Positions 9,194-18,363 of a DNA stretch of 64,000 nucleotides are shown here, piece by piece. The stretch covers positions 2,356,001 to 2,420,000 of the forward strand of contig NZ_CP103794.1 of assembly GCF_030388325.1 (NCBI RefSeq), given 5' to 3'. The translations under genes and the position numbers were made by a program. The notes beneath the pieces were generated by a model that was not told where the DNA came from, searched no databases, and saw only the letters and a list, made by a program, of their open reading frames with translations. The DNA is from Flavobacterium johnsoniae. Lineage in GTDB: Bacteria > Bacteroidota > Bacteroidia > Flavobacteriales > Flavobacteriaceae. The first letter of the stretch is position 1. Each line of letters starts with the position of its first letter.

Positions 9194-9535
9194 TTATTTC
9201 AGTTTTGCCTTTTTTTGTTTGGCTAATTGTTTTTGGGTTTCAATGGCTTTTTCCAATCGGTTTTTGAATCTGAAAAGTTTTGGAAGTCCTTCCAATCGAT
9301 CTTCAATTGTAATTTCTTCGTAAACCAAAATGGCTTTTTCTAAAACCCTAATTTCGTTGTCGAGATCGTTTTGATTTTTGTAGATCGTTGCCAGTCGATC
9401 GTACGGATGGTTTCCTTTAAAGCTTTCTGCGACATTTTCTTCATACAATTCAATTGCTTTTTCAAGATTTCCATTTTTCTCGAACTCAGTTCCTTTCAGA
9501 TTTCGTTCGGCTTGCAAATTTTCATTGATTTCCAT
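9194..9535 (-). CDS. Small TPR-like protein
   Basis: About 113 aa from the preferred ATG at 9535 (MEINENLQAERNLKG); an ATG at 9583 would overlap the upstream permease gene. It contains roughly two tetratricopeptide-type helical hairpins (LEKAIELYEENVAE, NEIRVLEKAILVYEE) and a lysine-rich tail (KQLAKQKKAKLK). No signal peptide. It sits between the AmpG-like permease and the acetyltransferase. No function can be assigned beyond a likely protein-binding scaffold. Confidence 0.7.
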   Translation of the reverse strand: MEINENLQAERNLKGTEFEKNGNLEKAIELYEENVAESFKGNHPYDRLATIYKNQNDLDNEIRVLEKAILVYEEITIEDRLEGLPKLFRFKNRLEKAIETQKQLAKQKKAKLK

Positions 9536-9566
9536 ATGTAAGAGTTTGATTTGGGATTTAAACTTC

Positions 9567-10829
9567 TTATGATTTTTTCCCAAAATCTTTCGGGAAAACT
9601 AAAAAACGTGATAAAATAAGACCTGGAATTGTAGCAATCAAAACCCAGATAAAGAAATTTTGATAGCCTAAATATTGTTGTATATAACCGCTTAACATTC
9701 CTGGAAGCATCATTCCTAATGCCATAAAACCAGTTGCAAGTGCATAATGTGCTGTTTTTGATTCTCCTTCGGCAACATGAATTAAATACATCATAAAGGC
9801 TGTAAAACCAAAACCGTAACCAAATTGCTCTAAAATTACAACAACATAAATGTAATAAATTGATGTTGGGTGAAAAAATGCTAATAGAATAAAGCCAATA
9901 ATTGGTAAATGCATCGCCAGAAACATCGGAAACATCCATTTGGTAAGTCCATGTCTGGAAATGGCAATTCCGCCTAAAATTCCGCCTAAAGTCAATGCAC
10001 CTACACCAAAAGTTCCGTAAATAATTCCAACGGCTTCTGTATCTAATCCCATTCCGCCTAATTCTTTTCCATCCAATAAAAACGGACTTAACATTTTTAG
10101 TAATTGTGATTCTCCTAATCTGAAAACGAGAACAAAAGCCAAAATTAATCCGATTTGTTTTTTCTTGAAGAAACTGATAAAAATGGTTCCAAAATTTTGA
10201 TGAGGAGTTTCTTTTTTGTTTTCTACAGCATTTATTTCATTTTTTGGTGTAAAAATGAAATTGTAAGCGGTAATAAACGTCATCAATAACCCAACACAGA
10301 TCATAGTATAAGACCAAGCTTTTGTGTTGTCTCCATATTTATGCTCCAAATATCCGGCAAAAAGTACCACTAATCCGTTTCCGGCAAGCATTGAAAGTCT
10401 GTAAAAAGTACTTCTGATTCCGATAAAAAAAGATTGTTTGTCTTCTGGCAAAACCAATAAATAAAAACCGTCTGTCGCGATATCATTTGAAGCCGAAGCG
10501 AAAGCGGCAACCCAGAATATGGCTAACGACATCATGAAAAATCCATTTGTTGGAATCGCTAATCCGACCAGTAAAAAGGAAATAGAAATGATAAGTTGCA
10601 TCCATAAAAACCATTTTCTTTTGGTTCCGATTAGTTCAATAAGCGGACTCCAAAGCGGTTTTACTACCCAAGGAAGATATAATAAACTGGTATAAACTCC
10701 GATATCTTCATTTTTTATACCTAGATTTTTGTACATAATTACCGAAACTGAAATAATTATGGCATACGGCAATCCAGATGCAAAGTTTAGAAGCGGAATC
10801 CAGAACCAAGGTTTATTATCTATTTTCAT
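9567..10829 (-). CDS. MFS permease, AmpG-like (muropeptide uptake candidate)
   Basis: A 420-aa inner-membrane transporter with about 12 hydrophobic helices. The N-terminus WIPLLNFASGLPYAII and the later LPWVVKPLWSPLIE and SNDIATDGFYLLVLP match the AmpG/SLC33-like branch (SGLP; KxLWSPLID; DIAxDGxA). E. coli AmpG carries GlcNAc-anhydroMurNAc-peptides inward. Here the start overlaps the end of the GHL10 gene by 14 bp, showing translational coupling within a locus of peptidoglycan enzymes. Substrate assignment rests on family and context; some relatives carry other cargo. Confidence 0.8.
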   Translation of the reverse strand: MKIDNKPWFWIPLLNFASGLPYAIIISVSVIMYKNLGIKNEDIGVYTSLLYLPWVVKPLWSPLIELIGTKRKWFLWMQLIISISFLLVGLAIPTNGFFMMSLAIFWVAAFASASNDIATDGFYLLVLPEDKQSFFIGIRSTFYRLSMLAGNGLVVLFAGYLEHKYGDNTKAWSYTMICVGLLMTFITAYNFIFTPKNEINAVENKKETPHQNFGTIFISFFKKKQIGLILAFVLVFRLGESQLLKMLSPFLLDGKELGGMGLDTEAVGIIYGTFGVGALTLGGILGGIAISRHGLTKWMFPMFLAMHLPIIGFILLAFFHPTSIYYIYVVVILEQFGYGFGFTAFMMYLIHVAEGESKTAHYALATGFMALGMMLPGMLSGYIQQYLGYQNFFIWVLIATIPGLILSRFLVFPKDFGKKS

Positions 10830-12387
10830 TAGGTTGTGCAGGTATATAGTTTTTAAATGGTTTTTTTAGATCTATGGCAGTTGGCGTGCTTTCATTGGCA
10901 TAATAATCAATGAAAGTTACAGCACAAGCTTTGTAAAGGTTTAATTTTCCAGCAGCAATTGCGAAAGTAATTTTTCCGTCAACTTCTTTGACAGTTACTT
11001 TTTCTACAATTTTTGTAGCATCGCTAATGTCAATTTTAGAAATATGTTCACCTCCGTAAACGACCATATAACGAACTTTTGTGTTTAATGGACTTTTAAA
11101 AGTGAAGTTGTAACGAATGCTATCTTTACTATATTCAATCACTTTTGGAGTATCAATTATGACATGTTTTAAATTCGGAACGGCTGCAGGAATCGCAGGA
11201 TATTTATATTGATTTTCTTCTAAATGACGAACGACATCGAAGTTTTTTCCCATAAACCATTTTGAGCTGAAATAAGCACTTCCGGAAACGTTTTTAAAGG
11301 TTCTTAGAAAATCAATCTGCGTTGGGATTTCAGTTACAAAATTCCAGCTTTTATCTGAGTCGCCTCTAATTTTATAAGAAGCATGACCGATATAAATAGC
11401 TGTATTATTTGAATTTTCAGACCACCATTTTACCAATTTCGAATAAGATGCTCTTGTATTATTCATGCTCCAATATAATTGAGGCAGAATATAATCAATC
11501 CATTTTTGATCCATCCATAACATAGGATCAGCGTATAAATCATCATAATTTGAAGTCGATTGCGTTTCAGAACCTCTCGGATCCTGAGATTTATTTCGCC
11601 AAACCCCAAATGGACTAATTCCGAATTGAACCCAAGGTTTACTGTCTTTTATTGTTGTTGAAATAGTATGTACAAAATTGCTCACATTGGCACGACGCCA
11701 ATCGGCACGGCTTAAACCGGCACCATATTTTTGGTAAGAAGCATTGTCGTTAAATACTTTTCCGGGAACGGCATACGGATAAAAATAATCATCAAAATGA
11801 ATGGCATCGATATCATATTTGTCGACTACTTCTTTAACTACTTTTGTTAAATGGGCCTGAACTTCTGGCAAAGCAGGATCATAATAATATTTTCCGCCGT
11901 ATTCAATCATCCATTCTGGATGTTTAAAAAGATCGTGTCCAGGACTTAAAAGATTTTTATTCAAATCGAAAGTTGCACGATAAGGATTTAGCCAAGCGTG
12001 AAATTCAAATCCGCGATTGTGTGCCTGTTCAATCATCCATTCCAACGCATCGTAATACGGATTTGGAGCTAAACCTTCTTTTCCAGTTAAAAATCGAGAC
12101 CAAGGCGCAAATTCAGAAGGATAAATGGCATCACCAACACTTCGAACTTGAACAATTACAGCATTATAATTTAATTTTTTATAGGCTTCTAAAATTTCAA
12201 GGTAATCAGCTTTTTCTTTTTCTACGTTATCTAAACTTGTTTTCGGCCAGTCTATATTCACAACGGTGGCGATCCAAACACCTCTAAATTCGTTTTTAGG
12301 ATGCATTGTTTTTTCCTGTGCGGAAGAAATCGTCGAAACGAAAAATATAAATAGAAAAGAGAATATTAAATACTGATTTTTATGCAT
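10816..12387 (-). CDS. Exported GHL10-family glycoside hydrolase (DigH/YddW-like)
   Basis: An exported enzyme of about 523 aa from ATG 12387 (MHKNQYLIFSFLFIFFVSTISSAQ signal; an ATG at 12405 is also possible). The TIM-barrel domain opens with NEFRGVWIATVVNIDWP, the hallmark of glycosyl-hydrolase-like 10 proteins. It continues with AHNRGFEFHAWLNPYR, DIDAIHFDDYFYPY (candidate catalytic acids in the DD pair) and FGISPFGVWRN. A C-terminal domain of about 120 aa has beta-sandwich character. E. coli DigH (YddW), a member of this family, cleaves glycan strands lacking stem peptides, so an endo- or exo-acting role on denuded peptidoglycan fits. It is a paralogue of the plus-strand gene at 31.5 kb. 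Confidence 0.88.
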   Translation of the reverse strand: MHKNQYLIFSFLFIFFVSTISSAQEKTMHPKNEFRGVWIATVVNIDWPKTSLDNVEKEKADYLEILEAYKKLNYNAVIVQVRSVGDAIYPSEFAPWSRFLTGKEGLAPNPYYDALEWMIEQAHNRGFEFHAWLNPYRATFDLNKNLLSPGHDLFKHPEWMIEYGGKYYYDPALPEVQAHLTKVVKEVVDKYDIDAIHFDDYFYPYAVPGKVFNDNASYQKYGAGLSRADWRRANVSNFVHTISTTIKDSKPWVQFGISPFGVWRNKSQDPRGSETQSTSNYDDLYADPMLWMDQKWIDYILPQLYWSMNNTRASYSKLVKWWSENSNNTAIYIGHASYKIRGDSDKSWNFVTEIPTQIDFLRTFKNVSGSAYFSSKWFMGKNFDVVRHLEENQYKYPAIPAAVPNLKHVIIDTPKVIEYSKDSIRYNFTFKSPLNTKVRYMVVYGGEHISKIDISDATKIVEKVTVKEVDGKITFAIAAGKLNLYKACAVTFIDYYANESTPTAIDLKKPFKNYIPAQPNENR

Positions 12388-12480
12388 TTCAATGTTTTTT
12401 AACAAAAACCAAAAATAGTTTTTTTAGATGATTAAAGGAAATTTAAATTTCGCAATAATAATACCATTCTTTCTGAAATA

Positions 12481-13752
12481 CTAAACTTTGAAGATCAGTT
12501 TTCTTTTATACAAAATCCATAAAATAATTGACCAGAAAAGGGCATAAGCCAGTGCATAAGCCAATGATGCATTTAACGGATTTTCAAAAACAGGTACAAT
12601 TCCATATTCATAAATGTAAGCTTGAAAGCCAATTTCGTCACCTCCAATTTCTGGATTCTGCATTTTTATAGAACTCATTACTCTCGGAATTATTCCAGAA
12701 AAATAGAAGACAATCATTGGGTTTACACCCCAGATTAAAAACAATTTAGCCCATTTTTTATAATTCGCAACATCGATAACGTAATACAAAAAAGTCAAAC
12801 ATAAAGTAGCAATTCCGCCCGTATACAAAACATAAGAACTTGTCCAAAGTGATTTGTTGATTGGGAAAATAATATTCCAAAGTAATCCTGAGATCAATAG
12901 CACAATTCCAGCGATAGCTAGTTTTTTTACAATTTCGATTTTAGAAACTGATAAATTTAAAATTTGTCCGATAAACATTCCTGTAATTCCAGTTGCGATG
13001 GCAGGTAAAGTGCTTAAAATTCCTTCTGGATCCCAAGTTTTAGAAACGCTCCATAAGTGTCCGTTTAAAAGTAAATTATCGAGCCATGCTGCCAGATTGG
13101 TACCTTTTTCAAAGTTGGCTTCTCCAACTCCCGGAACAGGAACAAAAGCCATCAACAGATAATATCCAACCAAAATTGAAACGGCAGTTATGATCTGTGT
13201 TTTTAAATTGGTTTTTAAATATAAAAGAGACGTAAAGAAATAAACGATTCCAATTCGCTGTAAAACTCCAGGAATTCTCGTGTCTTCAAAGTGTTCTAAA
13301 CCGCTGTAGGCTAAAGATAATAATACAATTAAGATTCCGAAAACTAGATAGGTTTTGACTTTTAAACTAAAATTTCCCAAAAGTGCATAGGCGATTCCGA
13401 AGAAAATAACGAGTCTTATTGCTAAAAGCGGAAAACCTTCCAGGCCAAATAAATGTATTCTTCCAAAAAAAGCCAAAGAAAATCCTAAGCAGAAAATGCG
13501 AAGTGATCGAACTAAAATTTTATTAAAAACAGCACCATCAAGATGTTTAACCGGCATAGCAAAAGGGATTGCTGTTCCCATAATAAAAACGAAAAAAGGA
13601 AAAACTAAATCGGTTGGTGTACAGCCGTGCCATTCTGCATGTTCCAATGGCGGGTAAATAGATGACCAGCTTCCCGGATTATTAACTATCGTCATTAGAA
13701 AAATAGTAAATCCTCTAAATACGTCCAGTGAGGTTAAACGTTCTTTTGTCAT
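12481..13752 (-). CDS. NagX-type / HGSNAT-like membrane acyltransferase (COG4299)
   Basis: A 423-aa polytopic membrane protein (10-11 hydrophobic segments). The N-terminal motif SLDVFRGFTIFLM is followed by HAEWHGCTPTDLVFPFFVFIMG, which matches the region around the catalytic His of heparan-alpha-glucosaminide N-acetyltransferase and bacterial NagX. In bacteria these genes accompany GlcNAc or chitin catabolism, and a transmembrane acetylation of glucosamine has been proposed. Here it follows anmK by 43 bp in an amino-sugar locus, so acetylation or transport of GlcN-containing fragments is a fair hypothesis. No direct evidence for the substrate. Confidence 0.85.
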   Translation of the reverse strand: MTKERLTSLDVFRGFTIFLMTIVNNPGSWSSIYPPLEHAEWHGCTPTDLVFPFFVFIMGTAIPFAMPVKHLDGAVFNKILVRSLRIFCLGFSLAFFGRIHLFGLEGFPLLAIRLVIFFGIAYALLGNFSLKVKTYLVFGILIVLLSLAYSGLEHFEDTRIPGVLQRIGIVYFFTSLLYLKTNLKTQIITAVSILVGYYLLMAFVPVPGVGEANFEKGTNLAAWLDNLLLNGHLWSVSKTWDPEGILSTLPAIATGITGMFIGQILNLSVSKIEIVKKLAIAGIVLLISGLLWNIIFPINKSLWTSSYVLYTGGIATLCLTFLYYVIDVANYKKWAKLFLIWGVNPMIVFYFSGIIPRVMSSIKMQNPEIGGDEIGFQAYIYEYGIVPVFENPLNASLAYALAYALFWSIILWILYKRKLIFKV

Positions 13753-13795
13753 GGTTTTTGGTTTGTTAATAGTTTGAGGTTATTTTTTTTTTGAA

Positions 13796-15001
13796 CTAAT
13801 TAGGCAACGAAATTTTTCCCATAGTTACTGACGGAATTTTTACAGAATTAAATTTAAAATCGCCTCCAGCAACAGTTTCATTTGCAAGAACAGCAAAAAG
13901 AATCGCTTCTTTGGCATCGCTGTTAATTCCTAAATCATTGCTTTTGAAGAAAGCACAAGGCAGTAATTCTTTTAACCATTGTACAATTAAAGGATTATTG
14001 GCTCCTCCGCCAGAAAGATAAATTTTAAAATCTTCAATTTTATAAGATGAATTTTCTACAGCAAATTGAATCGCTTCGGCAATGGTTTCGGCTGTAAAAC
14101 GCGTTAAAGTTGCCAGTAAATCGGGTGCTGAAATATTGGTAAGATTGCTTTTTGAAAGAGCTAATTCTACGTATTCAGCATTAAATAATTCTTGTCCGAT
14201 GGTTTTTGGAAAACCTTTTTTGAAAAAAGCATTGTCTTTCAAATTGTCCAATAAAACCTGATTTACAGTTCCTTGTTTGGCTATTTCTGCATCTTTGTCG
14301 TAGCTTTTGTCTAAGAAATATTTCTTTACAAAAAGATCAATCAAAGTATTTCCTGTTCCAGTATCGGTTACAAAAGTGTCTTTGGTTTTTATGGCTGAAG
14401 GCAGATAAGTAAAATTGGCAATCCCGCCAATGTTGAGCATAATTCTGTTTTCGCCTTCTTTTCCAAATAAAAAATAATCACCGTAAACTGCTAAAGGAGC
14501 GCCTTCGCCACCAGCAGCAACGTGTTTCTGTCTAAAATCAGATAAAGTGATAATTCCTGTTTTTACCGCAATATGATCGCCGTCTCCAATTTGTAATGTC
14601 GCATTTGGAAATTTCTCTTGCTGATGCAAAAACTTTGGCGCATGTAAAACAGTTTGTCCGTGAGAAGCAATTAAATCAATTTCTGAAGCGGGAATATTCC
14701 ATTTTTCTAAAGTTTCATTTATCATTGAAGCATGAAGCAAACCAATCCATTCGTTTAGCAAAGCCAAATGCTGAAAATCAATATTTTTTTGAGCAAAAAC
14801 TTTACGAATTTCTGTTTTGATTTCTTCCGAATAACTAATCGTTTCAAATTGAGCCAGCTTTACATTGATATTTACGCCAGATCCTGAAATTTCGCATAGC
14901 GCAATATCCAATCCGTCAAGAGAAGTTCCCGACATTAGTCCAATTATTCGCTTTGTTTCTTTTTGAGCAATTTGATAAAGCGCTTCAATATTTTTGTTCA
15001 T
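13796..15001 (-). CDS. anmK: Anhydro-N-acetylmuramic acid kinase AnmK
   Basis: Cytoplasmic kinase that hydrolyses the 1,6-anhydro ring and phosphorylates the product to MurNAc-6-phosphate, the MurQ substrate. The diagnostic GLMSGTSLDGLDIALCEI starts near residue 21. The middle carries ASHGQTV, NIGGIANFTYLP and VTDTGTGNTLID (with the catalytic Asp), and the C-terminus has the LSGGGANNPLI sugar-kinase element. At 401 aa it is slightly longer than E. coli AnmK (about 370). MurQ and NagZ homologues in the same gene train complete the recycling route. Confidence 0.96.
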   Translation of the reverse strand: MNKNIEALYQIAQKETKRIIGLMSGTSLDGLDIALCEISGSGVNINVKLAQFETISYSEEIKTEIRKVFAQKNIDFQHLALLNEWIGLLHASMINETLEKWNIPASEIDLIASHGQTVLHAPKFLHQQEKFPNATLQIGDGDHIAVKTGIITLSDFRQKHVAAGGEGAPLAVYGDYFLFGKEGENRIMLNIGGIANFTYLPSAIKTKDTFVTDTGTGNTLIDLFVKKYFLDKSYDKDAEIAKQGTVNQVLLDNLKDNAFFKKGFPKTIGQELFNAEYVELALSKSNLTNISAPDLLATLTRFTAETIAEAIQFAVENSSYKIEDFKIYLSGGGANNPLIVQWLKELLPCAFFKSNDLGINSDAKEAILFAVLANETVAGGDFKFNSVKIPSVTMGKISLPN

Positions 15002-15162
15002 GAAAGTTATTTTAAAATGCTGCTAAAGTTAATCAGTTGGTAGCAATTAATTCTAACACATAGAAACATAGATTTAGATTTCTTAAAAAAGGCGTTTCAC
15101 TTTTCTTAAACAAACATAGCGCTATGTGTTATATACTAGTTTTTTTAGTCAGCCCCAGCGGG

Positions 15163-15288
15163 GCAAAATATTTATAGAAATTCAATCGGATAGATGTAAA
15201 GAGCTCCAGCGGAGCGACATATTTTTATTTCGCTCCGCTGGAGCTCTTTTGCAAACAATAATAAATACAATTTCTATAAATATTTCGC
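15163..15288. repeat. Nested palindromic repeat between GH3 fusion gene and anmK
   Basis: Outer arms GCAAAATATTTATAGAAATT (15163-15182) and its near-perfect complement (15269-15288) enclose a 17-bp perfect inverted repeat, AGAGCTCCAGCGGAGCG at 15200-15216 with 15231-15247. A third short stem (CCCCAGCGGGG) is at 15153-15163. A decayed relative (CTCTAGCTGAGCGACAT) is near 56581. It fills most of the 310-bp gap 15002-15311, which holds no gene. A folded RNA here could uncouple expression of the two flanking operon genes. Confidence 0.8.
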
Positions 15289-15311
15289 TTCTCCGAAGCT
15301 GATCTTTGCTT

Positions 15312-18311
15312 TTACTTTATTATAGATTCATAAATTATCTTCTGAATATCTTCTCGGATCTTTTCTTTAGCTAATTTATTTCCTTCTTCGCCAACTTCAG
15401 GATAAGTTCTGTTCGATAAAAACACATAAACCGTTTCGTTTTCAGGATCAACCCAAGCCATATTTCCTGTAAAACCAGTATGGCCAAAACTAGATTTAGA
15501 TGCACATTGACAAGTTGGGCCGTCTTTTCCTAATCTTTTATCGAAACCTAAACCTCTTTCAACGCCTTGAGCGCAATAAAAACAAGTATTAAAAGTATCA
15601 AAAGTAGCTTCAGAAAAATAACGTTCTCCGCCATAACTTCCTTTTTGAAGAAACAACTGCATCATTTTGGCAACATCCATAGCGTTCGAAAAAATCCCCG
15701 CGTGTCCTGCAACTCCGCCTTCCATTGCCGCTGCCATGTCGTGCACATAACCTTGTATTAGTTGATGTCTGAAATAATTATCAATTTCGGTTGGAGCAAT
15801 TACATTTTTATCAAATTTCAATAACGGATTATAAGTTGTGTGATTCATTCCCAATGAATTGTAGAAATTTTCCTGACTTAAATCTTCCAGTTTTTTATGC
15901 GTTGCTCTTTCCAGATATTCTTTTAAAATAATAAAAGTAAAATCGCTGTATTTGTATTCTTTTTTTAATGAAATAGGAGAGTCGGCGATAAATTTCATAA
16001 TTGTGTCATGATAATCATTTCTAATGAAAAGACTGTCAGCCACTTTGGTTGTGAAATTTTTCTCTGGAATTTTTCGATAGTATTTATCAGAAGGAAAACC
16101 TTTTGCATCTAACGTCGATTTGTAAAACGGACTCCATGCAATTAATCCCGCATAATGATTTAATAAATCTTTAAATGAAATGTCTTTTTTGTTAGATTTA
16201 GAAAACATTGGAAGCATTGTTCCCAGTTTTGTATCTAATTCAACTTTATTTTTATCGTATAACTGCATCACGTTTGGAAGCGTAGAAATCATTTTTGAAA
16301 TCGAAGCAACGTCGTATAAATCAGCATTTGAAACTTTTACAGTTTTATCGTATGTCTGATATCCGTATGATTTCTGAAAAACAACACTTCCTTTTCTTGC
16401 CACTAAAACCTGCATTCCCGGAGCCATTTTTCCGTCAATTGCTTTTTGAGCGATAGCGTCTATTTTGTCAAGAATTGCAGAACTCATCCCCATGTTTTCT
16501 GGTGTTTCAAAACCTAAACGATCGATTTTTTCGGTATCGATTCCGTCGTTTACTTTAAAATTATCGTTAATTGAAACTGGTAATTTTCCCTTAGCGCTTT
16601 TGGCTCCAAACAAAATTTCGGCAGAAACAATCTGAGAAATCGTTGAATTTTGATACGAAACAACCATTCCTTCAATGTTATCAAAGTTTTGGATGGAAAG
16701 CAATGAATAAGGTTTCGTAAAAACATCTAAAATGACTTTATTGTTTTCGGCAATTTTATTCAAGAAAAACAATTCATTCGAAGAGAAATCATGTTTTTCC
16801 CAAGCTTTATTTACTTTATGATAACTTACAATTACTAAATCATAATTCTTTAATTGAGCGTTTAAAGAATCAATATTGGTATTTGAAACTTCTGTTATTT
16901 TGGTATATTTTTTTAAAGTCGAAACAAAAGTGCTGTTTACATCTTCTCCCAGTTTTACATAAGCAATTTTCTGATTCAGATTTTTGATCGGAAGAATGTC
17001 TTTTTTGTTTTTTAAAACGGTAGTGGCGTTTTCAAACAAATTGTATTGAAGCGCATCTTTATCAGGACTTGTCAAATCTTTTTGGAGATTTTTTAAATCA
17101 ACAGGCTTGTATTTGTTTAATCCCGCTTTGAATTTATAACGCAGGATTTTTTTAACCGAATGCGCTAGACGTTCTTCGGTAATCTGTCCATTTGCATAAA
17201 ATATTTTTAGTTTTTCTAAAGCCGCTGGAACATCGTCTGGACAAAGAAAAATGTCATTTCCTGCTTGTAAAACTGCCAATTCAAGATCTCCGACAGGTTT
17301 AAAGTTACTGGCGCCTTTCATTCCTAAACCATCTGTAAAAATCAGTCCTTCAAAACCTAATTGTTTTTGAAGTAATTCGGTTACCACATTATAAGAAGCA
17401 GAAGAAGGGACATTTTCGCCTGGTTCTAAATTCGGAATATTAAGGTGTGCGACCATTACAGAAGCCAAACCTTCGTCAAATAGCTTTTTGTATGGATATA
17501 ATTCGACTTCATTCATATGTTCTTTGCTGTAAGCAACCGTTGGAAGCGCTTTATGTGAATCGACAGCTGTATCTCCGTGTCCGGGAAAATGTTTTCCTGT
17601 ACACAAAACGCCTTGACTCTGAATGCCTTTCATAATGGCAGAAGCGCGATCAGCAACATTGGTTTTGCTTTCGCCAAAAGAACGATTTCCAATAATCGGA
17701 TTCAGTGGATTTGTATTAATGTCTAAAACAGGGGCAAAATTGAAATGAATTCCCATTCTTTTGCATTCGCTTCCCATTTGTCTTCCGACTTTTTCAATAA
17801 GATCTAAATCCTGAATCGCGCCCAAAGTCATATTCCACGGATAAGCGTAGGTCGAGTCTAAACGCATGCTTAATCCCCATTCGGCATCAAGTCCAATAAA
17901 CAAAGGAACTTTAGCTTTTGACTGATATAAGTTGGTTAATTTCGCTTGACGAACAGGTCCGCCCTGAAAGAAAATAATGCCACCAATATTGTATTTTGAA
18001 ACCAATTCTTTCACTTTATTAACATGAACAGAATCTTTGTTAGAATAAGCATTTGCAAAAAATAATTGTCCCAGTTTTTCGTCCAACGTCATTTTACTGT
18101 AAATGCTGTCTGTCCAACGATTTTCGGCATCACAATCGGGAACAAAAGGCTTTTTTTCTGCTTTGCTTTTTGGAATGTAAACTTCTTTATTTTCTCTTGA
18201 AATAGGCTCGTTTTTGTCAACAGCAGTTTTACTTTTTTTAGAAACACCACAATTGATGATTAAAAAAAGCACGGCTGTAAGTAAACCTATTTTTATAATT
18301 GTATTTTTCAT
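15312..18311 (-). CDS. Lipoprotein fusion: GH3 NagZ-like glycosidase + beta-lactamase-fold serine hydrolase
   Basis: A 999-aa surface lipoprotein. The signal peptide ends in FLIINC (lipobox Cys about residue 21). The GH3 domain spans about 60-400 with GKHFPGHGDTAVDSHKALP near 242 and FTDGLGMKG (nucleophile Asp) near 330. A GH3 C-terminal Rossmann-like domain runs from about 410 to 590. A class-C beta-lactamase/DD-peptidase-like domain covers about 610-999 with SISK (S-x-x-K) near 670, YSDF in place of YxN near 786 and HTGFTGN (KTG-like) near 945. The fusion occurs in Bacteroidota and joins GlcNAc removal with a possible esterase or peptide-cleaving activity. The C-terminal domain is clearly paralogous to the separate protein at 33015. 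Confidence 0.92.
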   Translation of the reverse strand: MKNTIIKIGLLTAVLFLIINCGVSKKSKTAVDKNEPISRENKEVYIPKSKAEKKPFVPDCDAENRWTDSIYSKMTLDEKLGQLFFANAYSNKDSVHVNKVKELVSKYNIGGIIFFQGGPVRQAKLTNLYQSKAKVPLFIGLDAEWGLSMRLDSTYAYPWNMTLGAIQDLDLIEKVGRQMGSECKRMGIHFNFAPVLDINTNPLNPIIGNRSFGESKTNVADRASAIMKGIQSQGVLCTGKHFPGHGDTAVDSHKALPTVAYSKEHMNEVELYPYKKLFDEGLASVMVAHLNIPNLEPGENVPSSASYNVVTELLQKQLGFEGLIFTDGLGMKGASNFKPVGDLELAVLQAGNDIFLCPDDVPAALEKLKIFYANGQITEERLAHSVKKILRYKFKAGLNKYKPVDLKNLQKDLTSPDKDALQYNLFENATTVLKNKKDILPIKNLNQKIAYVKLGEDVNSTFVSTLKKYTKITEVSNTNIDSLNAQLKNYDLVIVSYHKVNKAWEKHDFSSNELFFLNKIAENNKVILDVFTKPYSLLSIQNFDNIEGMVVSYQNSTISQIVSAEILFGAKSAKGKLPVSINDNFKVNDGIDTEKIDRLGFETPENMGMSSAILDKIDAIAQKAIDGKMAPGMQVLVARKGSVVFQKSYGYQTYDKTVKVSNADLYDVASISKMISTLPNVMQLYDKNKVELDTKLGTMLPMFSKSNKKDISFKDLLNHYAGLIAWSPFYKSTLDAKGFPSDKYYRKIPEKNFTTKVADSLFIRNDYHDTIMKFIADSPISLKKEYKYSDFTFIILKEYLERATHKKLEDLSQENFYNSLGMNHTTYNPLLKFDKNVIAPTEIDNYFRHQLIQGYVHDMAAAMEGGVAGHAGIFSNAMDVAKMMQLFLQKGSYGGERYFSEATFDTFNTCFYCAQGVERGLGFDKRLGKDGPTCQCASKSSFGHTGFTGNMAWVDPENETVYVFLSNRTYPEVGEEGNKLAKEKIREDIQKIIYESIIK

Positions 18312-18363
18312 GAAATCATTTTTTGAGTATTCAGGTAAAAGTCTGAATTCTTTATTTTGGCTT

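Noticed and set aside
9496..9939. 147-codon open frame overlapping the AmpG-like gene
   Set aside because: Out-of-frame overlap with a conserved transporter, cysteine- and phenylalanine-rich without family features.
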